5,162 bases of DNA, taken from positions 1 to 5,162 of the forward strand of contig JAJRYI010000052.1 of the NCBI GenBank assembly GCA_024275815.1, in the 5' to 3' direction. Shown in pieces: positions 1 to 4,057 of the stretch (positions are counted from its first letter, which is position 1; every line of letters starts with the position of its first letter). The position numbers and the translations under genes are program-made. The notes under the pieces were generated by a model. The model was not told the origin of the DNA. It searched no databases and saw only the letters and a list, made by a program, of their open reading frames with translations. The DNA is from Actinomycetes bacterium (lineage in GTDB: Bacteria; Actinomycetota; Acidimicrobiia; Spongiisociales; UBA5794).

Positions 1-132
1 CCAGGTCGGCCCGCCGTGAGCGATCTGTTCCTCGAGGTACTCGTTGAAGCCGTCCCGTGCCGCCTGTGCCATGTGGTCCATCGACCCCGATTCGTCGAGG
101 ATGAAGGTGATGAGTGCCGAATCCTGCTGCAT
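1..132 (-). CDS. vWA (von Willebrand factor A) domain protein, N-terminal part, cut by window edge
   Basis: Only the first 44 residues are in the window; the gene continues beyond position 1. The reading starts MQQDSALITFILDESGSMDH. A hydrophobic first strand (ALITFIL, residues 6-12) leads into DESGS at residues 13-17, the D-x-S-x-S part of the metal-ion-dependent adhesion site (MIDAS) of vWA domains. The following GFNEYLEEQ (residues 28-36) resembles the first helix of short bacterial vWA proteins of the 'ITFILDxSGSM...GFNxFLxEQ' type. Such domains bind a divalent metal and mediate protein-protein contacts. No signal peptide or membrane segment precedes the domain, so a cytoplasmic location is inferred. 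The ATG at 132-130 is preceded by GAGG at 140-137, 4 nt away, which fixes the start. The gene diverges from the XRE-DUF4268 gene and shares its control region. The family call is firm; the cellular role is unknown because the rest is missing. Confidence 0.85.
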   Translation of the reverse strand, partial: MQQDSALITFILDESGSMDHMAQAARDGFNEYLEEQIAHGGPTW

Positions 133-156
133 GTTTCCTCCGTCGCTGCTGTTACC

Positions 157-173
157 TAGAGTATACTACTCTA
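157..173. promoter_or_regulatory. Palindromic operator / bidirectional -10 region between the vWA and XRE genes
   Basis: The sequence holds a perfect inverted repeat: TAGAGTA (157-163), spacer TAC, TACTCTA (167-173). Overlapping it is the 8-bp palindrome AGTATACT (160-167), which contains TATACT on both strands (162-167 plus, 165-160 minus), a fair match to a sigma70-type -10 hexamer in either direction. It lies in the only AT-rich stretch between two divergent genes. On the minus strand a start near 153 would leave about 20 nt of leader, including the vWA gene's Shine-Dalgarno sequence. No convincing -35 was found for either direction. By analogy with XRE regulators, which often bind short palindromes over their own promoters, this is the likely operator of the adjacent XRE protein; that binding is inferred. 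Confidence 0.55.
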
Positions 174-202
174 CGAAGAATAACACCACAAGGAGTAATT
201 CC

Positions 203-271
203 GTGGTATGTTGCTCGCATGTCACCCGAGCTATCGAGCAACGACCCGGCCTTCCTCGCCGCCTACGGTGA
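203..271 (+). other. Possible short upstream ORF (22 codons) overlapping the XRE start
   Basis: AGGAG at 191-195 stands 7 nt before a GTG at 203, which opens a 22-codon frame (MVCCSHVTRAIEQRPGLPRR and two more residues) ending with TGA at 269-271. This frame is out of phase with the XRE gene and overlaps its first 17 codons. It is the only reading that uses the good Shine-Dalgarno sequence here; the XRE ATG at 219 is 23 nt from it. The peptide has no recognisable features. It may be a translated leader that couples initiation, or a coincidence with the real gene using a leaderless start. Confidence that it is translated is low. Confidence 0.2.
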
Positions 272-1196
272 GGCCATCTCGGAGCTGCGGAGCGAGAAGC
301 GCCTCGACCGCAAGGATCTCGCTGAGGCCGCGGGCATCTCCTACTCGTACCTCTCGGCGATCGAATCCGGCCAGAAGCTCCCATCGGCCTCCGTCCAGGA
401 GATGCTCGCCGAGGCTCTCGACACGACGCCTCGTGTGCTCCTGGCTCGGGCGAACGACGTGATGGTGACCCCGAGTGAGTCTCTCGAGATGGTCCAACAA
501 CCTGCACCGGCACCCGACCCCGGCTTGGTGGTTGCAGCACGATCCGCCGCCGCCTCTTCACGGTCGCTGTCGGACCCCGATGCGTGGATCTCGCCGTCGG
601 GTGCCCTCGCTGAGCTCCAGGCCCTGCTTCCCCATCTCTCACCCGAGGATGCGGCGATGGTCGTTGCCCTGGCGAGACGCCTCGGCGAGGCTGCGCCCGA
701 TCAGCGATCCTGGCCGCGGGCACGCACCTACCGGGGTGCACGGGGGAGGGAGAGCCGCACCGAGGCGTACCTGCGTTTCTGGACGATGTACCTCGACGCC
801 CTCGACCGCCACGGCCTCGACTGGACACGGGCAAGGCGCCCCGAACCCCGGAGCTACTTCACGACACCGTCACCGATCAGTGGCACGTCGCTGTCGGCGT
901 CGTTCGCCCGCAACCGGCTCCTGCGTCATGAGCTGTACATCAACCGGGGGAGCCGGACCTCCAACATCGAGCTGCTCCGTGAGCTCGAATCCAGACGCGA
1001 CGGGCTCGAAGCTGCCTACGGACATCACCTCGAGTTCGAGGACCCGGGTCGTGAGCGCAGAGCGGTCCGCATCGCCGAGTACCGCGACGGCCACATCTCA
1101 CGCACCGACGAGTTCGGCGACTACGTTGAGTGGTTCATCGACCGTGGCATCTGCATGCGCAGAGCCCTCGAGGTGTACCTCGAGGGGGCTTCGTGA
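219..1196 (+). CDS. XRE-family HTH regulator with C-terminal DUF4268-like domain
   Basis: The protein has 325 residues from the ATG at 219. Residues about 15-75 form an XRE/cro-type helix-turn-helix: AAYGEAISELRSEKRLDRKD, then LAEAAGISYSYLSAIESGQK, then a third helix ending at a proline (LDTTPRVLLA). Residues 88-125 are a Pro/Ala/Ser-rich linker. Residues 126-158 (LAELQALLPHLSPEDAAMVVALARRLGEA) resemble the helical segment that follows the HTH in many XRE regulators. Residues about 185-322 match DUF4268 in order: FWTMYLDAL, then SYF...SGTSLSASFARNRLLRHELYI, then LLRELESRRDGLEAAYG, an LEFED strand, RIAEYRDGHI and a final helix DYVEWFIDRGICMRRALEVYL. DUF4268 is usually found behind a PD-(D/E)XK-type nuclease domain; I see none here, so the DNA-binding part appears to replace it. 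Codons could be read in frame from 114, but that extension lacks an HTH-like or conserved sequence and runs through the vWA start region. No Shine-Dalgarno lies close to ATG 219; TATGTT at 207-212 would suit a leaderless start. A DNA-binding role is likely; the role of DUF4268 is unknown. Confidence 0.8.
   Translation: MSPELSSNDPAFLAAYGEAISELRSEKRLDRKDLAEAAGISYSYLSAIESGQKLPSASVQEMLAEALDTTPRVLLARANDVMVTPSESLEMVQQPAPAPDPGLVVAARSAAASSRSLSDPDAWISPSGALAELQALLPHLSPEDAAMVVALARRLGEAAPDQRSWPRARTYRGARGRESRTEAYLRFWTMYLDALDRHGLDWTRARRPEPRSYFTTPSPISGTSLSASFARNRLLRHELYINRGSRTSNIELLRELESRRDGLEAAYGHHLEFEDPGRERRAVRIAEYRDGHISRTDEFGDYVEWFIDRGICMRRALEVYLEGAS
1165..1186. repeat. 22-bp near-perfect palindrome in the last codons of the XRE-DUF4268 gene
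   Basis: The left arm CCCTCGAGGT (1165-1174) and right arm ACCTCGAGGG (1177-1186) are exact reverse complements, separated only by GT. As RNA this folds to a 9-10 bp GC-rich hairpin with a UGUA-type loop. AGCC just before the left arm and GGCT just after the right arm can extend the stem with a small bulge. It codes for residues ALEVYLEGA, eight codons before and up to the stop. It could be a 3'-end stabiliser or transcription-end hairpin, or a consequence of CTCGAG codon pairs. Confidence 0.6.
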
Positions 1197-1218
1197 CGCG
1201 TCCTGCACTTGACCGTGA

Positions 1219-1236
1219 GGTGACGTGGCCGTCACC
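1219..1236. terminator. Hairpin between convergent genes, possible bidirectional terminator
   Basis: GGTGACG (1219-1225), loop TGGC (1226-1229) and CGTCACC (1230-1236) form a perfect 7-bp stem with a tetraloop, 22 nt after the stop codon of the XRE-DUF4268 gene and 65 nt beyond the stop of the convergent minus-strand gene. No U-tract follows on either strand, so it is not a canonical intrinsic terminator. Actinobacterial terminators often lack the tract, and the location suits transcription ending from both sides. The structure is certain as sequence; the function is inferred. Confidence 0.5.
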
Positions 1237-1300
1237 CCACAACCCTGGCGAGTCACCTGCGGCCCGATCCGCTCGAGATGCCGTTCGGTCGTGATCTGGC

Positions 1301-2227
1301 TCACAAGTGTCGAATCGGGCCGGCCATGTCGAGCCGGAGATGCTCGAGGAGCGTTGCCTCTCCGAACGGCGTGAGCGCCGCTGTGCGATCCAACAGCCGG
1401 CGAGATTCGATGAATCCACCGAGCACGTCGAGCGGTCGGGCGACGCTCCGCCACGCCTGCTTCACTGCCCAGATATCGGGTGGTTCGCCCTCGGTGCGCC
1501 AGCCGAACTCGATGAGGAGTACGAGCGCTTCGTCGGCCAAGGCGTCTTCATCCGTCTCGCCGTCGAGTATGAGTAGCGTGAATACCTCGACGACCGCTGT
1601 GGTCCATCCGTGCGAGGTGAGTGACGTCGCAACCGAACGCCAGGCGAACTCGGGATCGTCGATCATCCGGCGTCCCTTGTCGGTCATCTTGACCGAACCC
1701 GTGCGATGGCGGATCGCCTTCGTGTCGAGCAGGAGCTCATGGAGGGACATGAGCTCACGCGAGTCTGACTCCTTCTGCGGTGCATCCTCGATCCAGCCTT
1801 TGTCCCACCCGAACCGCTCGGCGCCGGAACGGACCATTGCGGTGGGGAGATAGTCGGCCTGGGTCAAGCGAATCCCGGCTTCGACCTGCTCGAGGAACCA
1901 TGTGATCGGCTCCATGTGCGTATCGAGATCGGGTGGAGGCGGGGTTCGATGGAGCAGGCGGTTCGCGTGGCGTGCGGCGAGCGTGTGCAGATCCGGTACC
2001 CGGCCCTCGTAGGTGCGAAGCCGGCTGTAGATGCGTTCGGTCATGATCGTCGAGCGCCACGACTGGCCGGGGAGCTGCGGGTGCGGGCCGTCGAGCACCT
2101 CTGTCGTGATCACCTTCGCCTTCGTCTTCCACCCCCGGGCACCGGGCATCATCACTCCGTCACGGATGGCCCGTTCGAGTGCCGCCTCGACACTCATGTA
2201 TGCCCCATTCTCTTCGGGGGACATCAT
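1301..2227 (-). CDS. Hypothetical protein with winged-helix-like actinobacterial domain
   Basis: The protein has 308 residues. Residues 107-132 (PITWFLEQVEAGIRLTQADY, then LPTAMV) and 159-203 (LHELLLDTKAIRHRTGSVKM, then TDKGRRMIDDPEFAWRSVAT) look like a region I recall from many actinobacterial hypothetical proteins, some of them attached to pRiA4b ORF-3-like (PF07929) domains: a 'LTxxGYLP' helix, then a 'LrexaxxxGLvRrrkGxxxLTxxG' winged-helix unit. A second, similar ending, LLDRTAALTPFGEATLLEHL (278-297), suggests a tandem winged helix. I see no PF07929 domain, catalytic motif, signal peptide or membrane segment. The N-terminal 105 residues are not recognised; residues 95-99 are a TPPPP linker. 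The start ATG at 2227 is 4 nt after GAGG (2235-2232); the next codon is also ATG and would give 7 nt spacing. The GAGG overlaps the upstream gene's stop, so translation is probably coupled. Protein or nucleic-acid binding is a guess. Confidence 0.75.
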   Translation of the reverse strand: MMSPEENGAYMSVEAALERAIRDGVMMPGARGWKTKAKVITTEVLDGPHPQLPGQSWRSTIMTERIYSRLRTYEGRVPDLHTLAARHANRLLHRTPPPPDLDTHMEPITWFLEQVEAGIRLTQADYLPTAMVRSGAERFGWDKGWIEDAPQKESDSRELMSLHELLLDTKAIRHRTGSVKMTDKGRRMIDDPEFAWRSVATSLTSHGWTTAVVEVFTLLILDGETDEDALADEALVLLIEFGWRTEGEPPDIWAVKQAWRSVARPLDVLGGFIESRRLLDRTAALTPFGEATLLEHLRLDMAGPIRHL

Positions 2228-2233
2228 GTCGCC

Positions 2234-2620
2234 TCATGTGAAGTCCTCGAGATCGGGCGGGTCGATACCGGCAGCGGAGTACGCCTTCTGGAACGCTGCG
2301 AGGCCTACGTCGTAGCTCCGGCTGTAGGCGTCGACGATCTCGGACGTCTGGGAGGATCGCAGCACCGACGCGTACGAGTCGAGTCCGAGTGCCTCGAAGA
2401 GGGCAGCGCCCGCGGTGAGGACGTCCCTGCGCTCCTGGTCGGACATCATCCACTTGACCGACACGTCGTACCAGGCGAATCGCAGGACTCTAGACAGGCC
2501 GATTGCCTCGACATCGGACTCTCCCGCGATCCAGTCGTACACGGCCCGTGCATCTTCGGCGCCCTGCGGGTCGCTCCGAGATATCTCGGCCAACGCCGCT
2601 TCGACTCTCTTGTGAACCAT
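2234..2620 (-). CDS. Hypothetical protein, 128 aa, first gene of a coupled pair
   Basis: I do not recognise this family. From the ATG at 2620 the protein is MVHKRVEAALAEISRSDPQG onward, 128 residues, mostly predicted helix, acidic, and ends in PPDLEDFT. Notable segments are LSRVLRFAWYDVSVKWM (aromatic-rich, residues about 42-58), the helix RRDVLTAGAALFEALGL, and AYSRSYDVGLAAFQKAYSAA near the C-terminus. There is no signal peptide, membrane segment or cysteine cluster. A TTG at 2638 is in frame and would add six residues (MRWRCT); ATG 2620 is preferred, with a weak GGTGG 9 nt upstream. Its stop TGA (2236-2234) is shared with the GAGG ribosome site of the next gene, 6 nt before that start, so the two are very likely one operon. 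A TATACA (2705-2700, minus strand) may be its -10, leaving a leader of about 70 nt. The tight pairing suggests the two products act together. Confidence 0.65.
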   Translation of the reverse strand: MVHKRVEAALAEISRSDPQGAEDARAVYDWIAGESDVEAIGLSRVLRFAWYDVSVKWMMSDQERRDVLTAGAALFEALGLDSYASVLRSSQTSEIVDAYSRSYDVGLAAFQKAYSAAGIDPPDLEDFT

Positions 2621-2712
2621 GGTGCAACGCCACCGCAATCTCTGCGTGTGGGCGATTGATCCGGGAGCCCAAGGAGTTCACGAGGATCTCCGAGCGAGTT
2701 GTATAGCCCAAC

Positions 2713-2762
2713 AACACAATATCATCACGTAAGTTGTGTTATTTGGGGATGCAAGATACCCT
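2713..2762 (+). promoter_or_regulatory. Leaderless promoter and inverted-repeat operator of the HTH-DUF6036 pair
   Basis: TTGTGT (2734-2739) as -35 and TACCCT (2757-2762) as -10 are separated by exactly 17 bp, and transcription would start about 7 nt downstream, at the ATG at 2769. No Shine-Dalgarno precedes that ATG, which fits a leaderless mRNA as is common in actinobacteria. An inverted repeat, AACACAA (2713-2719) and TTGTGTT (2734-2740) with a 14-bp spacer, has its right arm on the -35. Binding there would block RNA polymerase, as in autoregulated toxin-antitoxin promoters. The repeat and spacing are seen directly; binding by the adjacent HTH protein is inferred. Confidence 0.5.
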
Positions 2763-2768
2763 TTGCAT

Positions 2769-3311
2769 ATGCGATCACAGACTGCGAAGTCCATCATCGA
2801 ACACGAACGATCCGCCGGTGACGAGATGCTCACCACGGGGGAAGCAGCTCGTGTGCTCAACTGCTCGCGACAGCACATCGTCGATCTCTGCAATCAGGGA
2901 GACCTCCCGTTCGAAACCGTCGGGTCTCACCGCCGTGTTCGGCGCGGAGACGTCGAGGCGATTCGGGATCGAACGCTGCGACTGACCCGGGACCAACGTA
3001 GGAGCCTGTGGTTGGCGTTCGCCGTTGCAGGACGCATTGCACAGACCCCCGAGGATGCCCTCGCGCTGGCTCGATCGAATCTCGAGACGATGAGACGGAC
3101 CACGAGAGGACACGCGTCGGTGTGGCTTGATGAGTGGGAGAGGTTGCTCGACGGGCCGATCGAAGACCTCCTCGATACGATGACGTCGCGATCGCCCCGC
3201 AGCCGCGACCTCAGGCAGAACGCGCCGTTCGCCGGTGTGCTCACCGACGAGGAGAGGGAGAGCGTTCTCGCGGCTTGGTGGAGGCATGAAGTCGGCAGGG
3301 GTGCTCCGTGA
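2769..3311 (+). CDS. Excisionase-type HTH protein, likely antitoxin/regulator of the DUF6036 gene
   Basis: The protein has 180 residues from ATG 2769. Residues 21-66, LTTGEAARVLNCSRQHIVDL through GSHRRVRRGDVEAI, are a complete excisionase/MerR-like helix-turn-helix (HTH_17 type): the recognition helix is SRQHIVDLC, the wing carries SHRRVRR, and the closing helix is GDVEAI. Residues 74-135 are helical and charged. The tail QNAPFAGVLTDEERESVLAA (150-169) resembles a tail I recall in HTH proteins encoded next to toxin-like partners. The length is much greater than that of a bare excisionase, so this is not a phage Xis. Its stop overlaps the start of the next gene as GTGA (3308-3311), indicating coupled translation. 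An in-frame GTG at 2736 is possible but lies inside the promoter; an internal ATG at 2826 (MLTTGEAA) is the main alternative start. It probably represses its own promoter through the inverted repeat at 2713-2740 and may bind the nucleotidyltransferase. Confidence 0.8.
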   Translation: MRSQTAKSIIEHERSAGDEMLTTGEAARVLNCSRQHIVDLCNQGDLPFETVGSHRRVRRGDVEAIRDRTLRLTRDQRRSLWLAFAVAGRIAQTPEDALALARSNLETMRRTTRGHASVWLDEWERLLDGPIEDLLDTMTSRSPRSRDLRQNAPFAGVLTDEERESVLAAWWRHEVGRGAP

Positions 3312-3856
3312 ACAGACGCCAGCTCGCTCATGTACTTCGTGCGGCGGCCGACGTGGGCGACGACCCGCAGATCCTCGTGGTTGCCAGTCATGCCATCCTT
3401 GCAAGCTACCGGGCCTCGACGTTGCCCCCAGGTGTGACAATGTCGGTCGAGGCCGACATCGCGTTCTTCGACGATCCGGACGATTCGAAGTCGGATCTCG
3501 TGGACGGAGCGATCGGTGAGGACTCGATGTTCCACCAGACCTTCGGGTACTACGGGCAGGGTGTAAGCACGTCGACGGCGACCCTTCCCCGCGGATGGGA
3601 GGACCGGCTCGTGCCCTTCGTTCCCGAGGACAGCCACCCTGCGCAGGCTCCCTGCCTCGACCCGTCCGATCTCGTTGTCGCGAAGCTGGTTGCCGGAAGA
3701 CGGAAGGACTTCGCCTACGCGTCGGACCTGCTTGCCGGCGGCCTCGTCGATGTTGCCGTACTTCGGGACCGCGTCGAGATGCTGCAGGTCGTCGGGGCAG
3801 TGAAGCGACGAGTTGCGGGGGACCTGGAGCGGCTCGCGGCGAGACACGCGCCCTGA
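3308..3856 (+). CDS. DUF6036-family nucleotidyltransferase, putative toxin
   Basis: The protein has 182 residues with a GTG start overlapping the upstream stop; initiation is presumably by coupling. It resembles the DUF6036 branch of minimal nucleotidyltransferases. VVASHAIL (residues 24-31) is the nucleotide-binding loop, where family members usually have G-S and this has A-S. SVEADIAFF (46-54) supplies the acidic pair E48/D50 for metal binding. FHQTFGYYGQGV (75-86) and LPRGWEDRLV (93-102) are family-typical segments, and LDPSDLVVAKLVAGRRKDFA (117-136) gives the C-terminal helix with K126, R131/R132 and D134. Such enzymes may transfer nucleotides onto RNA or protein; the substrate here is unknown. 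The length and both conserved ends look complete. Paired with an HTH protein upstream, it has the gene order antitoxin then toxin. It is related in fold to the AbiEii/MenT group, but I do not assign it to that family. The toxin role is inferred from context. Confidence 0.8.
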   Translation: MNRRQLAHVLRAAADVGDDPQILVVASHAILASYRASTLPPGVTMSVEADIAFFDDPDDSKSDLVDGAIGEDSMFHQTFGYYGQGVSTSTATLPRGWEDRLVPFVPEDSHPAQAPCLDPSDLVVAKLVAGRRKDFAYASDLLAGGLVDVAVLRDRVEMLQVVGAVKRRVAGDLERLAARHAP

Positions 3857-3897
3857 TGCCCGCGATGGTGTCGAGCCGTTGACGACACAGCAACGAA

Positions 3898-3919
3898 GGC
3901 ACGACACGTGACTCGTGCC
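3898..3919 (+). terminator. Hairpin after the DUF6036 gene, possible terminator
   Basis: GGCACGA (3898-3904) and TCGTGCC (3913-3919) form a 7-bp stem around an 8-nt loop that itself contains the palindrome CACGTG. It begins 41 nt after the DUF6036 stop. A run of five T occurs at 3937-3941, but 17 nt separate it from the stem, so it is not a classical intrinsic terminator. Ending the HTH-DUF6036 transcript before the permease leader would be a sensible role. Confidence 0.4.
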
Positions 3920-3954
3920 ACGCACAACCCGTCCCCTTTTTGTCGACGGCGCGC

Positions 3955-4035
3955 ATCGTTGAATCGGGGAACGATCACCGGTGTGCTCCCGGACCCGGCT
4001 CCGTGAGCGGGGCGACTCCCTGTCACCGGTATCGT
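3955..4035 (+). promoter_or_regulatory. Structured leader of the permease gene with competing pairings, candidate cis-regulatory RNA
   Basis: Three structures can be drawn in the leader. (a) ATCGTT (3955-3960) pairs with AACGAT (3970-3975) around a 9-nt loop. (b) ACGAT plus ACCGGTG (3971-3975 and 3977-3983) pairs with CACCGGT plus ATCGT (4024-4030 and 4031-4035), giving 12 bp with one bulged C and closing a 40-nt interior. (c) Inside that interior, CCC plus GCTC (3994-3996, 3998-4001) pairs with GAGC plus GGG (4005-4008, 4010-4012), a hairpin with one G-G mismatch and a 3-nt loop. Structures (a) and (b) use the same bases and exclude each other. The region ends 11 nt before GGAAGGA (4047-4053), the ribosome site of the permease gene. 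I do not recognise a known riboswitch consensus, and the transcription start is not known, so the whole leader may not be transcribed. Confidence 0.35.
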
Positions 4036-4057
4036 CGCGTGGTTGCGGAAGGACACC

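Noticed and set aside
114..218. Upstream extension of the XRE-DUF4268 gene to an ATG at 114
   Set aside because: The added 35 residues (MPNPAACFLRRCC...) overlap the vWA gene and the palindromic promoter region and do not look like protein; the HTH begins normally after ATG 219.
166..834. Long open frame on the minus strand opposite the XRE gene
   Set aside because: It is a high-GC shadow: Arg/Pro/Gly-rich low-complexity translation without domain features, opposite a gene with clear domains.
475..1212. Long plus-strand frame inside the XRE-DUF4268 gene
   Set aside because: The Ser/Arg/Pro-rich translation is typical of an out-of-frame reading, and the region is explained by the DUF4268 frame.
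1916..2659. 247-codon plus-strand frame opposite the two minus-strand hypothetical genes
   Set aside because: It crosses both genes antisense and has no recognisable domain, while the minus-strand pair has coupled starts, good ribosome spacing and family-like segments.
2490..2717. Minus-strand frame starting at 2717 (MLLGYTTRSEILVNSLGSRI...)
   Set aside because: Its first 30 codons look protein-like, but the rest runs out of frame through the 128-aa gene into Arg-rich sequence, and it has no ribosome site.
2769..3311. Phage excisionase (Xis) as evidence for a prophage or integrative element
   Set aside because: The HTH is excisionase-like, but the protein is far longer than Xis, no integrase or attachment site is visible, and it is coupled to a nucleotidyltransferase gene.
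3937..3941. T-run as part of a classical intrinsic terminator
   Set aside because: It is 17 nt beyond the nearest stem (3898-3919), too far for the usual hairpin-U-tract arrangement; kept only as supporting context.
2775..3956. 393-codon minus-strand frame opposite the HTH-DUF6036 pair (and a similar one at 2927-3925)
   Set aside because: Composition is Arg/Pro/Ser-rich without any domain; the plus strand carries two recognisable, overlapping genes.
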